DNA from: Thermodesulfovibrio sp.
GTDB taxonomy: Bacteria; Nitrospirota; Thermodesulfovibrionia; Thermodesulfovibrionales; Thermodesulfovibrionaceae
Length of the DNA stretch: 64,000 nt
Direction of reading: 5' to 3'
NCBI GenBank assembly: GCA_020725335.1
Contig: DYFF01000018.1
Span: 124,001-188,000 of the forward strand
Shown here one piece after another: positions 51,201-59,403 of this stretch. Position numbers and translations under genes: made by a program. The notes under the pieces were generated by a model. That model saw only the letters and a list, made by a program, of their open reading frames with translations, was not told where the DNA came from and searched no databases. The stretch's first letter is position 1. Each line of letters starts with the position of its first letter.

Positions 51201-52123
51201 GTGGGAAAGTTATGAGTCTCTGCTGTAAAAATTAGATGATTAAGCTGTTTTTTTATCTCAAAAAAGCAGGGACTTCCTGAATTTGAAGGTTTTAAATAGT
51301 TTATTTTCGCACCATAAATTGCACTTGAGTTGTCCTTAAACGCTATAACTGAATTTTTTGGATTTCGCTTAAGAGGCTCTTTTACAATCTCAAATAAAGT
51401 TTTCTTTGCAGGCTTTCCGTCAATAAGCAGAAGACCTCTGAAAAACCAGTGTCTTGAATGTTCACTGTTTGACTGGGCAAGATCAAAGCATTCCACATCA
51501 GTAGGATTTCTCTTTAAACGGTCTCTGAAAAGTTTAAGATAGAAATCCATATCCCAGTCATCCCATCCCAATCCAAGCTCATTATTGATTCTTTCAAGAG
51601 CAACCCTTCCCTCTTCAAGAACTGACACTATCTTTATTGGCTTTGGAATGATACCATGAGAAAAATCCTTGAGGGGTTCTGGATAGGGGCATTCTGTCAT
51701 TCTGTCATGAATAATATTTAAAAATTTATTTATAGGAAAATTATCAATTTTGGGAATTAATTTATATCTACGGGAACGCTCTATCCTTTTAATTTTCTTT
51801 ATTCCAATACTATGGAAGATGGATAAAGCACAAGTTGACCAAGCAGTAGAAAAATTAAGTCTTGGCCCAACTTCAAAAAGTATACCCTCTTTATTATTAA
51901 GAAAACTTTTTGATGAAAAATATTGAGGCTCAAAAGTCTCCGAAAGTAGCCATCTTAAAATATTTTCCTCATCAGAGCTCAACTCCTCAGTAACAAGAAT
52001 GTTAAAACAAAACTCTGTTTCAATATCTTTGATTTTGCTTGCAAATTCAGATTGGACTTTCTTAAGAAGTTCTCTTTTTCTGTATTCTGATAAGGCGTTT
52101 TTTCTATAAAATCTTAAAATCAC
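48221..52123 (-). CDS. purL: Phosphoribosylformylglycinamidine synthase, single-chain form
   Basis: 1300 residues. It converts FGAR to FGAM with glutamine and ATP. The N-terminal PurS-like part (about 1-150) is followed by a linker and two AIRS-type halves (TAETHNFPTGVAPFPGAETGTGG, DQGAGGNCN, RQQCCGPVGLTV). A C-terminal class I glutaminase follows: Cys in LGVCNGCQLM, then PHPERAF for His and Glu. This fused form is typical of gammaproteobacteria and eukaryotes, while most other bacteria have separate PurS, PurL and PurQ. It overlaps the thioesterase upstream by 4 bp. Confidence 0.93.
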   Translation of the reverse strand: MILRFYRKNALSEYRKRELLKKVQSEFASKIKDIETEFCFNILVTEELSSDEENILRWLLSETFEPQYFSSKSFLNNKEGILFEVGPRLNFSTAWSTCALSIFHSIGIKKIKRIERSRRYKLIPKIDNFPINKFLNIIHDRMTECPYPEPLKDFSHGIIPKPIKIVSVLEEGRVALERINNELGLGWDDWDMDFYLKLFRDRLKRNPTDVECFDLAQSNSEHSRHWFFRGLLLIDGKPAKKTLFEIVKEPLKRNPKNSVIAFKDNSSAIYGAKINYLKPSNSGSPCFFEIKKQLNHLIFTAETHNFPTGVAPFPGAETGTGGRIRDVHATGKGALTIAGTAAYCVGNLHIPKYELPWEDKSFQYPSNLATPLQIEIEASNGASDYGNKFGEPLIAGFTRSFGIRLSDGERIEWIKPIMFTGGIGQINAIHTEKEPPQKGMYVVKIGGPAYRIGMGGGAASSVVSGELSEELDFNAVQRGDAEMENKLNRVVRACVELGERNPIISIHDQGAGGNCNVVKELVYPEGAKVDIRKVILGDESLSVLEIWGAEYQENDALLIKKENAALFETLCKRERLPFSIIGEVTGDGRLIVFDSKDGSMAVDFNLKDVLGEIPKKEFRLQSVERKFKPLTLPHNLTIAEALNRVLRLLSVGSKRFLTNKVDRSVTGLIVRQQCCGPVGLTVSNLCVVAQSYFNKTGIAHAIGEQPIKGLINPQAMARLSVTEALTNIVWAKITSLEDIKCSANWMWAAKLPGEGVRLYRAAEAMSELMINLGIAIDGGKDSLSMAAKVKSKDGMEVVKSPGTLVISAYAPCPDINKVITPDIKTPGKSIIFYIDLSSGKRRLGGTALAQCFGQLGDECPDLEAPELLKRAFNLIQTLIDKNLILSGHDISDGGLIIALLEMAFSGSCGLKIRLNTSEYIIAELFNEEPGLLIEVESFKVKRVRDLLREKNIPFHEIAETISEDIIQIENKGKEIFSDKMTKLRDLWEETSYRIDRLQANPECVDEEKKVIYQRKLPNYHLSFSPEKTPSVIIRRKVKPRVAIIREEGSNGDREMAAAFYMAGFEPWDVCMQDLLDQKINLKDFKGVAFVGGFSFADVLDSAKGWSGCIRFSHLKGEFEKFYMRKDTFSLGVCNGCQLMALLGWIPWYGIEDVKQPRFIWNKSGRFESRWATVKILSSPSIMLKGMEGSQLGVWIAHGEGRAYFPDKAVFDEVIAKNLAPLRYVDDEGNITESYPFNPNGSPVGITALCTEDGRHLAMMPHPERAFLLWQWQWMPKDWKKLKASPWLKLFQNARHWCDNL

Positions 52124-52518
52124 TCTCTTTTTTCCTTTATTATTAACTTGCCTTCAGCCTCTGCAATTAAATTACCTTGAGCATCTTTTATTTTAGCTCT
52201 TGCTTCAATTAGTTTTGATTTTACAAGATTTGCCTGAGCTTCTACAAGAATTTTTTCTTCAGGCTTAAGAGGCTTTTTAAATCTCACTTTTAATTCAGCT
52301 GTTACTGTGTTATAACCTAAAGAATTACCAGCATATACGCAGGCTTCATCAAGAAGAGCAGAGATGATTCCTCCGTGAATAATTCCACTCCATCCTTGAT
52401 ATTCTTTTGATATTCTTAGCTCCGAAAAAGCTTTACCTTCGCCGTAGTTGAACTGAGCTTTAAGTCCTATAGGATTTTGCTTCCCACAAACAAAGCAGTA
52501 ATCCTCAGTTTTCATCAT
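52120..52518 (-). CDS. Hotdog-fold thioesterase, PaaI type
   Basis: 132 residues with the PaaI/YdiI motif [22 protein letters not shown] (His, Gly-Gly, Asp-Glu) and a leading [11 protein letters not shown] cysteine pair, which recalls the small zinc-like knuckle in some PaaI-like proteins. It probably hydrolyses an acyl-CoA. It overlaps rho upstream and purL downstream by 4 bp each, so the three genes are co-transcribed. Confidence 0.83.
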   Translation of the reverse strand: MMKTEDYCFVCGKQNPIGLKAQFNYGEGKAFSELRISKEYQGWSGIIHGGIISALLDEACVYAGNSLGYNTVTAELKVRFKKPLKPEEKILVEAQANLVKSKLIEARAKIKDAQGNLIAEAEGKLIIKEKRE

Positions 52519-53792
52519 TTATTCATCATCTCAAGAAACTCTTTGTTGGACTTTGTACCTTTAAGTTTACTAAGCAAAAATTCCATTGCTTCAATAGGAC
52601 TTAGCGTGCTTAAAACTTTTCTTAAAATCCAAACCTTATTAAGAACATCTGGTGGTAAAAGCAGTTCTTCCTTTCTCGTGCCTGAAGCACCAATATCAAT
52701 GCTTGGAAATATTCTTTTATCAGCAAGCTTTCTGTCTAAATGGACTTCCATATTACCAGTTCCCTTAAACTCTTCAAAAATAACATCGTCCATCCTGCTA
52801 CCTGTCTCTACAAGCGCGGTTGCAATCACTGTTATTGAACCACCTTCTTCTATATTTCTTGCTGTACCAAAAAATCTTTTAGGTCTCTGAAGAGCTGTTG
52901 CTTCAAGTCCTCCAGAAAGAACCTTGCCTGAAGCTGGCGTAATTGCATTATAGGCTCTTGCAAGTCTTGTCAAACTGTCAAGAAGTATCACAACATCAAA
53001 GCCTTCTTCAACAAGTCTTTTTGCTCTTTCAATCACCATTTCAGAGACCTGACAATGCCTTTGTGCAGGTTCATCAAAGGTAGAACTTATAATTTCAGCA
53101 CCCTTAACCTGACGTTTCCAGTCTGTTACTTCTTCAGGTCTTTCGTCAATCAATAAAATCATTAAATATATTTCAGGGTGATTCTTCTTGATTGCTTTTG
53201 CAATAGACTGAAGCAACATAGTTTTTCCTGTTCTTGGTGCAGCAACTATAAGACCACGCTGTCCTTTACCAACAGGAGTAAGCAAATCCATAACTCTTGT
53301 TGAATAGTCTGTGTGATTGTATTCAAGCTTTATTTTTTCTGTTGGATAGTAAGGAGTGAGATTGTCAAAAAGTGGTCTTATAATACTTTCCTCAACTGGT
53401 TTGCCATTTATTGTCTCTACCTTTAGCAGGGCAAAATATCTCTCATTTTCCTTCGGTGGTCTTATCTGGCCTGTGATTAAATCTCCTGTTCTAAGCCCAA
53501 ATTTTCTTATCTGCGATGGAGAAACATAAATGTCATCAGGACTTGGAAGATAACTATAATCAGGACTTCTCAAAAATCCAAATCCTTCAGGTAAAATCTC
53601 AAGCACACCAGAACCATAGACAGTGCCAATTTTTTCGATCTGGCTTTGAAGAATTGCAAATATCAAGTCTTGCTTTTTCAAGGATGTAGCATTCTCGATG
53701 TTCAATCCGTCAGCCATTTCAAGAAGTTCAGATATTTTCTTCTGCTTGAGCTCAGAAATGGAGATGGGAATATTATTGTTGTTGTTTTCCAT
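52515..53792 (-). CDS. rho: Transcription termination factor Rho
   Basis: 425 residues. N-terminal helical part (about 1-55) rich in asparagine at the very front, then the RNA-binding cold-shock-like domain ([23 protein letters not shown]), and the ATPase core with Walker A AAPRTGKT (184-192). Further signatures are [22 protein letters not shown], and [21 protein letters not shown]. The full-length enzyme appears intact. GAGG precedes the ATG. Its mRNA leader is about 120 nt. Confidence 0.96.
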   Translation of the reverse strand: MENNNNNIPISISELKQKKISELLEMADGLNIENATSLKKQDLIFAILQSQIEKIGTVYGSGVLEILPEGFGFLRSPDYSYLPSPDDIYVSPSQIRKFGLRTGDLITGQIRPPKENERYFALLKVETINGKPVEESIIRPLFDNLTPYYPTEKIKLEYNHTDYSTRVMDLLTPVGKGQRGLIVAAPRTGKTMLLQSIAKAIKKNHPEIYLMILLIDERPEEVTDWKRQVKGAEIISSTFDEPAQRHCQVSEMVIERAKRLVEEGFDVVILLDSLTRLARAYNAITPASGKVLSGGLEATALQRPKRFFGTARNIEEGGSITVIATALVETGSRMDDVIFEEFKGTGNMEVHLDRKLADKRIFPSIDIGASGTRKEELLLPPDVLNKVWILRKVLSTLSPIEAMEFLLSKLKGTKSNKEFLEMMNK

Positions 53793-53919
53793 GCTATTTA
53801 CCTCTAACTATTTGGATTTGTTTAGAATTTTTTCAATTTTAAAAAATAGATGTTACAATTTCCCTTCATTTGCTCTTTCTATACATAACCCTTCAGGAGG
53901 GCAACCATTGACTTATTTA

Positions 53920-53948
53920 AGATTACAAAATCTATAAAATTTTGTCAA
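53920..53948 (-). promoter_or_regulatory. Promoter of the rho operon
   Basis: On the minus strand: TTGACA (53948-53943), 17-nt spacer, TAATCT (53925-53920). The predicted start near 53913 leaves a leader of about 120 nt before rho, a size compatible with Rho autoregulation. Confidence 0.6.
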
Positions 53949-53954
53949 CAGTAT

Positions 53955-54494
53955 TTAAGAATTATCTGATTTCTTAAGATTCATAAAATAGAAAGCCACA
54001 GCTATCAGCAAAATACCTAAAGACAGCATGAGAAGATTTATCATATCCCAATTGCTTTGTCCAATTGCGTATTTAAAGAAAGTTACAATTAAAACCATTA
54101 CAATAACTTTTGCGATTTTATCTTTCAGTTGATCAAGTGAGTGTATCATTAAAATTTTTGATGATTTGGTATCTCTTTCAATATGGTCAATTCTGCTGAT
54201 AAACAACTCATATAGTCCTAAGCCAAAAATCAGAAGCACTGTAGCGATGAGGTAATTATCAACCGCACCTATAATTTTTGCAATAGCTTCCCTCTGAAAA
54301 TATTCAAAATTATCTGAACTCGTAAATAAGTTAATAATTGCTTTTTTTAATAAGACCAGTATGTCATAGGTTCCTAAAAAAACTAAGAGAGTAGAGGCAA
54401 AAAGACAAGCAACCACAGCTAATATTAGAATTAATCTACTCTCCCAAAGCAGTCTCTCTAAAATTTTTATTATCAAAACTTCAAAATTCTTCAT
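53955..54494 (-). CDS. YqhA/UPF0114-family membrane protein
   Basis: 179 residues, four membrane helices, with LLWESRLILILAVVACLFAS, VDNYLIATVLLIFGLGLYELFIS, and the KDKIAKVIVMVLIVTFFKYA region, as in the uncharacterised YqhA (UPF0114) family. The start lies 8 bp from the upstream gene on the same strand. Function unknown. Confidence 0.8.
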   Translation of the reverse strand: MKNFEVLIIKILERLLWESRLILILAVVACLFASTLLVFLGTYDILVLLKKAIINLFTSSDNFEYFQREAIAKIIGAVDNYLIATVLLIFGLGLYELFISRIDHIERDTKSSKILMIHSLDQLKDKIAKVIVMVLIVTFFKYAIGQSNWDMINLLMLSLGILLIAVAFYFMNLKKSDNS

Positions 54495-54502
54495 TTTTTA
54501 TT

Positions 54503-55210
54503 CTACAACATTAGCAATGAAATATACTCTCTTATTGCCTTAGTAGAATTTGAAAATGAACTAATTTTAGGTAAAAAGCTATAGACAGAATATTTTTTAT
54601 CAGTCTTATAATCAGTAGGATAAGGAATTATGGATAGACCAGTTTTTTGAAAAATTTTCAATGCTCTTTGCATATGATAGGCTGAAGTAACGAGTATTAT
54701 TCTATTAAATCCCCTTTTCTTACAAATTTCAGAGGTATTAAAAGCATTTTCTAAGGTGTTCCTACTCTTGCTTTCTTCAATTATTTTAGAATTATCTATT
54801 CCAATTTCCCTAAGAATTTTTGCCATAATCTGACTGTCTGACAATTTTTCATCTGATGCACCGCCTGATAGAATAATTGGTAGCCTTGTTTTTTTATAGA
54901 GAAAATATCCTTCCAATAATCTATTTAATGAATCCTCTTTTAAAGAACCTGAGTCATAACTTCCTCCACCTAAAATAACAATTACATCAGCATTTAATTC
55001 TTTTGTAACGCTAAAGCTTTTTTCAAGAGGTGATATCAGGATATCTTTCACCGGTTCAATTGAAATGAGATATAGAAATAACCCTGAAAACATAGCAATC
55101 AAACATAATATCTTGTTATTTCTTATAAAAAAGGCAAGAAAAAGTAATATTAAGATAAAAACACCTGGAGGTACAATAAGAGAAGTAGCTAATTTTTTAA
55201 GAAAAAACAT
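54503..55210 (-). CDS. YdcF/DUF218-family envelope protein (ElyC/SanA-like)
   Basis: 235 residues with two N-terminal membrane helices (about 10-30, 35-55) and a DUF218 domain: DVIVILGGGSYDSG, LPIILSGGAS, ESKSRNTLENAFNT, ILVTSAYHMQRAL. Members such as ElyC affect cell-wall precursor metabolism. No ribosome site; TGTTATATT (minus strand, 55225-55217) lies 6 nt before the ATG. Confidence 0.83.
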   Translation of the reverse strand: MFFLKKLATSLIVPPGVFILILLFLAFFIRNNKILCLIAMFSGLFLYLISIEPVKDILISPLEKSFSVTKELNADVIVILGGGSYDSGSLKEDSLNRLLEGYFLYKKTRLPIILSGGASDEKLSDSQIMAKILREIGIDNSKIIEESKSRNTLENAFNTSEICKKRGFNRIILVTSAYHMQRALKIFQKTGLSIIPYPTDYKTDKKYSVYSFLPKISSFSNSTKAIREYISLLML

Positions 55211-55216
55211 AAAATA

Positions 55217-55225
55217 AATATAACA
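55217..55225 (-). promoter_or_regulatory. Extended -10 before the DUF218 gene
   Basis: TGTTATATT read on the minus strand, ending 6 nt before the ATG at 55210. The start would coincide with the start codon. Confidence 0.4.
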
Positions 55226-55284
55226 GATTTGTATCCGGAAACAAAAACATTCTAAAGCTAAAAATGTGGAGAGGAGTTAAATAA

Positions 55285-56133
55285 ATGGAAATAATCAGAA
55301 TTCCAAGAATTATGAGAGAAATAACCAAAAATCTCAAAAATAGAGCTAAATCAATAGGTTTTGTGCCTACAATGGGAGCTCTTCATGATGGACATCTCTC
55401 ACTCATAAAAAGAGCTAAGGAAGAGAATGATATTACTGTAGTTAGCATATTTGTAAATCCAACTCAATTTGCCGAAGGTGAGGATTTTGAAAAATATCCA
55501 AGAGACCTTGAGACTGATTCTGAAAAACTAAAGAAAATAGGAATTGAATATTTGTTTTATCCTGAAGCAAAAATTCTTTATCCAAATGGCTATTCTACCT
55601 TTGTAAATGTAGAAAATATCAGCAATAAATTATGTGGTAAGTTTAGGCCTGGACATTTTCGAGGTGTCGCAACTATTGTTTGTAAACTTTTTAATATTAT
55701 AAATCCAAATAGGGCATACTTCGGACAAAAAGATTATCAACAAACCCTAATTATAAGAAAAATGGTAGAAGATTTAAATTTTGATATTGAAATAATCGTA
55801 TGTCCTACAATAAGAGAATCAAATGGATTAGCAATGAGTTCAAGGAATTCTTATCTTGAAGAAAACGAAAAAAAAGCAGCTACAGTCATATATAAGGCTT
55901 TATTGGAAGGTGAAAAGCTGTTGAAATCCAAAATAAAACCCTCCGAAGTTACTCTAAAAATCCAAGAAATACTAAGAAAAGAACCAATGATAAAAGAAAT
56001 TCAGTATGCAGGAGTATATGACCCTTTAACCCTTGACGAATTGGATGAAAAAACAAACAAATACTTAATTGCCATAGCAGTAAAAATAGGGGATACAAGA
56101 CTAATTGATAATATGTTAGTAGAATTAAACTAA
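55285..56133 (+). CDS. panC: Pantothenate synthetase
   Basis: 282 residues. Ligates pantoate and beta-alanine using ATP. Signature motifs: VPTMGALHDGHLSLI with the conserved histidines, FVNPTQF, the GHFRGVATIV loop, GQKDYQQ, and SSRNSYL. GGAG precedes the ATG. It is convergent with the HD-GYP gene, with stops overlapping by 4 bp. Confidence 0.96.
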   Translation: MEIIRIPRIMREITKNLKNRAKSIGFVPTMGALHDGHLSLIKRAKEENDITVVSIFVNPTQFAEGEDFEKYPRDLETDSEKLKKIGIEYLFYPEAKILYPNGYSTFVNVENISNKLCGKFRPGHFRGVATIVCKLFNIINPNRAYFGQKDYQQTLIIRKMVEDLNFDIEIIVCPTIRESNGLAMSSRNSYLEENEKKAATVIYKALLEGEKLLKSKIKPSEVTLKIQEILRKEPMIKEIQYAGVYDPLTLDELDEKTNKYLIAIAVKIGDTRLIDNMLVELN

Positions 56134-57194
56134 TCTTTAAATTTTTCTTTAATATCTAAGAAGTTATCTAAGTTATTGATAAAAATATCAAAAAGTTGAG
56201 GATCGAAATGGCTACCTCTCCCCTTTTTCATTATGTCAACAGCCTGTTCTACAGTGAAAGCAGGCCTATATACTCTATCAGAAGTCATAGCATCAAAAAC
56301 ATCACTTATAGCTACAATCCTTGCGTAAAGATTTATATCCTCTCCCTTAAGTTTAAAAGGATAACCTGAACCATCCCATTTTTCATGATGCTGTTCAGCA
56401 ATAACTTTACCAGCTCTTAATGTCATAAATCTTGGATCAGCATCCAATATTTTTGCTCCTATTGTTGTATGAAGTTTTATTATTTCAAATTCCTCTGGAG
56501 TAAGAGGTCCTGGTTTTTTCAAAATGTTATCAGGAATACCAATCTTACCTACATCATGTAAAGGTGAGGCATATAAAAGGAGATTTTGTTCTTCTTCTAA
56601 TAAACCTAATAATTGCCCAAAAAGTTTTGCGTAAAAACTTATTCTTCTAATATGAGCTCCGGTTTCTTCGTCTCTAAATTCAGAAATCATACCGAATTTC
56701 AAAACCATTTCATATTCAGCTTCCCTTGCAAGTTGTAAAGCCTCTCGCAAATCCTTAGTTTTCCGCATTACTTCTTTTTGAAGAACTTCATTTATATCTT
56801 TGATAATGTCGTTATATTTTTTTATTTTAAGGTTGTTTATAATTCTTAATTTTAATTCTTCTGCATCAAAAGGTTTAGCAACAAAATCAGATGCACCAAT
56901 AGCTAATGCTTTTTTCTTTTCATGTTCATCACCTGATAGAACAATTACTGGAATATTTGAAGTAGCAATATCAGATTTTAGATACTCTAAAACTTCTATT
57001 CCTGTCATTTTTGGCATTCTTATATCAAGTACAATAATATCTGGCAGATTATCTTTCAAAATTTCTACCGCCTGCAATCCATCTTCGGCAGTTAAGATAA
57101 TCGTATTTGGGTCATCCGCAAAAATAGCACTGACAAGCTCCAGATTAATTGGTTCGTCATCAACAACCAAAACTTTGGAGACTTCTTCGAACAT
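56130..57194 (-). CDS. Response regulator with HD-GYP phosphodiesterase domain
   Basis: Receiver domain (DDEP, phosphoacceptor aspartate in IIVLDIRMP, KPFDA) followed by a coiled linker and an HD-GYP domain (LHDVGKIGIPDNIL, then HHEKWDGSGYP). It probably degrades cyclic di-GMP. I prefer ATG 57194 (MFEEVSKVL, 354 residues); a TATCAT -10 (57220-57215, minus strand) would place the start point after the ATG at 57212, which would exclude that upstream codon. No kinase gene is adjacent. Confidence 0.88.
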   Translation of the reverse strand: MFEEVSKVLVVDDEPINLELVSAIFADDPNTIILTAEDGLQAVEILKDNLPDIIVLDIRMPKMTGIEVLEYLKSDIATSNIPVIVLSGDEHEKKKALAIGASDFVAKPFDAEELKLRIINNLKIKKYNDIIKDINEVLQKEVMRKTKDLREALQLAREAEYEMVLKFGMISEFRDEETGAHIRRISFYAKLFGQLLGLLEEEQNLLLYASPLHDVGKIGIPDNILKKPGPLTPEEFEIIKLHTTIGAKILDADPRFMTLRAGKVIAEQHHEKWDGSGYPFKLKGEDINLYARIVAISDVFDAMTSDRVYRPAFTVEQAVDIMKKGRGSHFDPQLFDIFINNLDNFLDIKEKFKD

Positions 57195-57198
57195 GGTG

Positions 57199-57220
57199 TG
57201 ATATATTAACATAAATGATA
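57199..57220. promoter_or_regulatory. Overlapping divergent promoters, dtd and HD-GYP gene
   Basis: Plus strand: TGATATATT (57199-57207), 7 nt before the dtd ATG. Minus strand: TGCTATCAT (57223-57215), whose -10 complement covers the dtd start codon. The two elements face away from each other and would compete. Confidence 0.4.
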
Positions 57221-57655
57221 GCAGTAATCCAACGGGTAAATAAAGCCTCTGTAAAAGTAAATGAAAAATTAATATCAGAGATAGATAAGGGTATACTGAT
57301 ATTTTTGGGTATTGAAAAAGAAGATAACGAAAAAGATGCTGATTATCTTATAAACAAAATCAGTAATCTGAGAATTTTTGAAGATTCTTCAGGGAAAATG
57401 AATCTCTCCATAAAAAATGTCGAGGGCGAAATCATGGTAGTGTCAGAGTTTACTGTCGCAGGTGATTGTAAAAAGGGTAACAGACCATCTTTTGATAGAG
57501 CAATGCCACCACAGGAAGCTGAAGAACTTTATAGATATTTTATAGATAAACTTAAAAGTAGAGGCATTTCCGTTAAGGAAGGAGTATTTAAAAGTTTTAT
57601 GTATGTATCTATTGTAAATGAAGGTCCTGTGACATTTATATTGAGTACGAGGTGA
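57215..57655 (+). CDS. dtd: D-aminoacyl-tRNA deacylase
   Basis: 146 residues, normal DTD length. Removes D-amino acids and glycine mischarged on tRNA. It has MIAVIQRVNKASV, the KKGNRPSFDRAMPP segment and a C-terminal NEGPVTFIL (the Gly-cisPro region). The usual SQFTL motif reads SEFTV here. No ribosome site; a -10-like TATATT ends 7 nt before the ATG. Confidence 0.92.
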   Translation: MIAVIQRVNKASVKVNEKLISEIDKGILIFLGIEKEDNEKDADYLINKISNLRIFEDSSGKMNLSIKNVEGEIMVVSEFTVAGDCKKGNRPSFDRAMPPQEAEELYRYFIDKLKSRGISVKEGVFKSFMYVSIVNEGPVTFILSTR

Positions 57656-57658
57656 AAT

Positions 57659-58900
57659 ATGTTTGAGGAATTAATAAGAAATCCCTATTTTAAAGAAGTT
57701 GTAAATTTTTTAAAAGAAAAGGAATTATCTAAACATGCTTATCTTGTTGGTGGCTCGGTGAGAGATTTGCTTCTCAGAAGGGATTTAAAAGACCTTGATT
57801 TTGCAATTGACGGGGATTCATTAGAACTTGCTAAAGAGTTCTCAAAGAAAACAGGAGGAACATTCGTCCTTCTCGATGAAGTCTTTTCAATAGGTAGAGT
57901 TGTAAAGGATAGTATAACAATAGATTTCTCTCGATTAAGTGGGGGCTCAATCGAGGCAGATTTAAGTGAGAGAGATTTTACAATAAATGCAATAGCCTTA
58001 ACTTTATCTCTTGATAGACTTATTGACCCCTTCGAAGGGTTAAAAGATATAAAAAATAAAACTATTAAAATGGTCAATGAAGAAAATCTAAAAGTAGACC
58101 CCTTGAGAATACTTAGAGCTTATAGATTTCATGCTACCTTGCACTTTGAAATAAATCATAACACTCGTGATGCTCTAAAAAGAAATGCCCATCTTATTAA
58201 AGTTACAGCAAAAGAGAGAGTAAGAGAAGAACTTTGGAAAATATTATCTGAGGACAGTTGTGCAAAGACAGTTTCAATGATGGTAAAAGATGAGATATTC
58301 AAATCTTTATTTAAAACCTCTGATTTATTACCTTTAAATCCAAATCTTCAAGCACTGATAATACTTGAAGAAATATTAAATAATCCACAAAAAGTTTTTA
58401 AATACTATAAAAACCTCAGCTCAAATACCATCTTATGCCTGAAATTCGCAGTATTATTTGGTCTCTATTCTCCTTCCTTAATAAAACAGATAAAACCTTC
58501 AAAGAAGGAAGAAAGATTTGTAGAAAAATTAATTGAAGCAGGAGATAGAGTTAAAAAAATAGAAACCCTGATTGATAAGGTAAGATTTATAAGAAATTAC
58601 GAAAATATTCTATATCCTGCACTTATTTATGGTATAAGCATAGATCCTCTTTGCTTAGCAAGAGCTTGGTTTTACAGAGGAATAGAAAATTTTTATAGAA
58701 AAGTTTATCTCAGGAACAAAAGAAAGCTTCCACTTATAAAAGGAGAGGATATACTTTCTCTGGGATTTAAACCATCTCCACTGGTTGGAGAAATAATTGA
58801 AAGAATAGAATCCTTTGTTTTAGCCGGAAAAATTTCTAACAAACAACAGGCAATAGAGGAGATAAAAAATCGCTATCTTTTAAAGATATCTCCTCCGTAA
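57659..58900 (+). CDS. CCA tRNA nucleotidyltransferase / poly(A) polymerase family
   Basis: 413 residues, class II nucleotidyltransferase: LVGGSVRDLLL with the nucleotide lid, DLDFAIDGD with the catalytic aspartates, and SERDFTINAIAL. RILRAYRFHATL follows. No HD domain is seen. Needed because the tRNA in this window has no encoded CCA; A-adding versus CC-adding activity cannot be told apart. Its 3' end overlaps the convergent fumarase beta gene by 28 bp. Confidence 0.85.
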   Translation: MFEELIRNPYFKEVVNFLKEKELSKHAYLVGGSVRDLLLRRDLKDLDFAIDGDSLELAKEFSKKTGGTFVLLDEVFSIGRVVKDSITIDFSRLSGGSIEADLSERDFTINAIALTLSLDRLIDPFEGLKDIKNKTIKMVNEENLKVDPLRILRAYRFHATLHFEINHNTRDALKRNAHLIKVTAKERVREELWKILSEDSCAKTVSMMVKDEIFKSLFKTSDLLPLNPNLQALIILEEILNNPQKVFKYYKNLSSNTILCLKFAVLFGLYSPSLIKQIKPSKKEERFVEKLIEAGDRVKKIETLIDKVRFIRNYENILYPALIYGISIDPLCLARAWFYRGIENFYRKVYLRNKRKLPLIKGEDILSLGFKPSPLVGEIIERIESFVLAGKISNKQQAIEEIKNRYLLKISPP

Positions 58901-59403
58901 CAATCGATAGCAACTATAACAGGGAAATTTTTTAGCAATAGCTTTTTTATAGACTCTGTCCCCAGTTCAGAGAAAGCTAATTCCTCCGATGAAACTACAT
59001 GTTTGCTAAGGAGTGCTCCTGCTCCTCCTGTTGCAAGAAAATATACTGCTTTGTATTTCTTAATCGCTTCTATAACGTCCTCACTTCTTTGCCCTTTACC
59101 AATCATACCTTTTAGTCCAAGTGAAATTAGTAGTGGAGTATAAATATCCATTCTTGAAGATGTTGTAGGTCCTGCTGAACCTATCGCTTTTCCTGGAGGT
59201 GGAGGTGTTGGACCCACATAATATATAACTTGACCTTTTAAATCAAAAGGAAGGGGTGCATTATGACTTATTAGTTCAACAAGCCTCTTATGTGCTGCAT
59301 CTCTTGCTGTATAAACATAACCATTTATTCTGACTATATCACCTACTCTTAATTTCTTTACTACCTCATCTGTAAGCGGTGTTTCTATCATAATTTCGTT
59401 CAT
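58873..59403 (-). CDS. fumB: Class I fumarate hydratase, beta subunit
   Basis: 176 residues, the C-terminal half of two-subunit class I (iron-sulfur) fumarase. Motifs: LRVGDIVRINGYVYTARDAAHKR, GPTPPPPGKAIGSAGPTTSSRMD, and GLKGMIGKGQRS. It overlaps the alpha subunit by 4 bp. The symbol is a label for the subunit, not the E. coli paralogue. Its 3' end runs under the CCA-transferase gene. Confidence 0.92.
   Translation of the reverse strand: MNEIMIETPLTDEVVKKLRVGDIVRINGYVYTARDAAHKRLVELISHNAPLPFDLKGQVIYYVGPTPPPPGKAIGSAGPTTSSRMDIYTPLLISLGLKGMIGKGQRSEDVIEAIKKYKAVYFLATGGAGALLSKHVVSSEELAFSELGTESIKKLLLKNFPVIVAIDCYGGDIFKR

Noticed and set aside
48221-52123. Internal deletion or fusion error in purL
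   Set aside because: All expected domains are present in order with active-site motifs, and the length matches the long-form family.
56800-57201. 133-codon plus-strand frame
   Set aside because: Antisense to the receiver domain of the HD-GYP regulator; serine-rich shadow.
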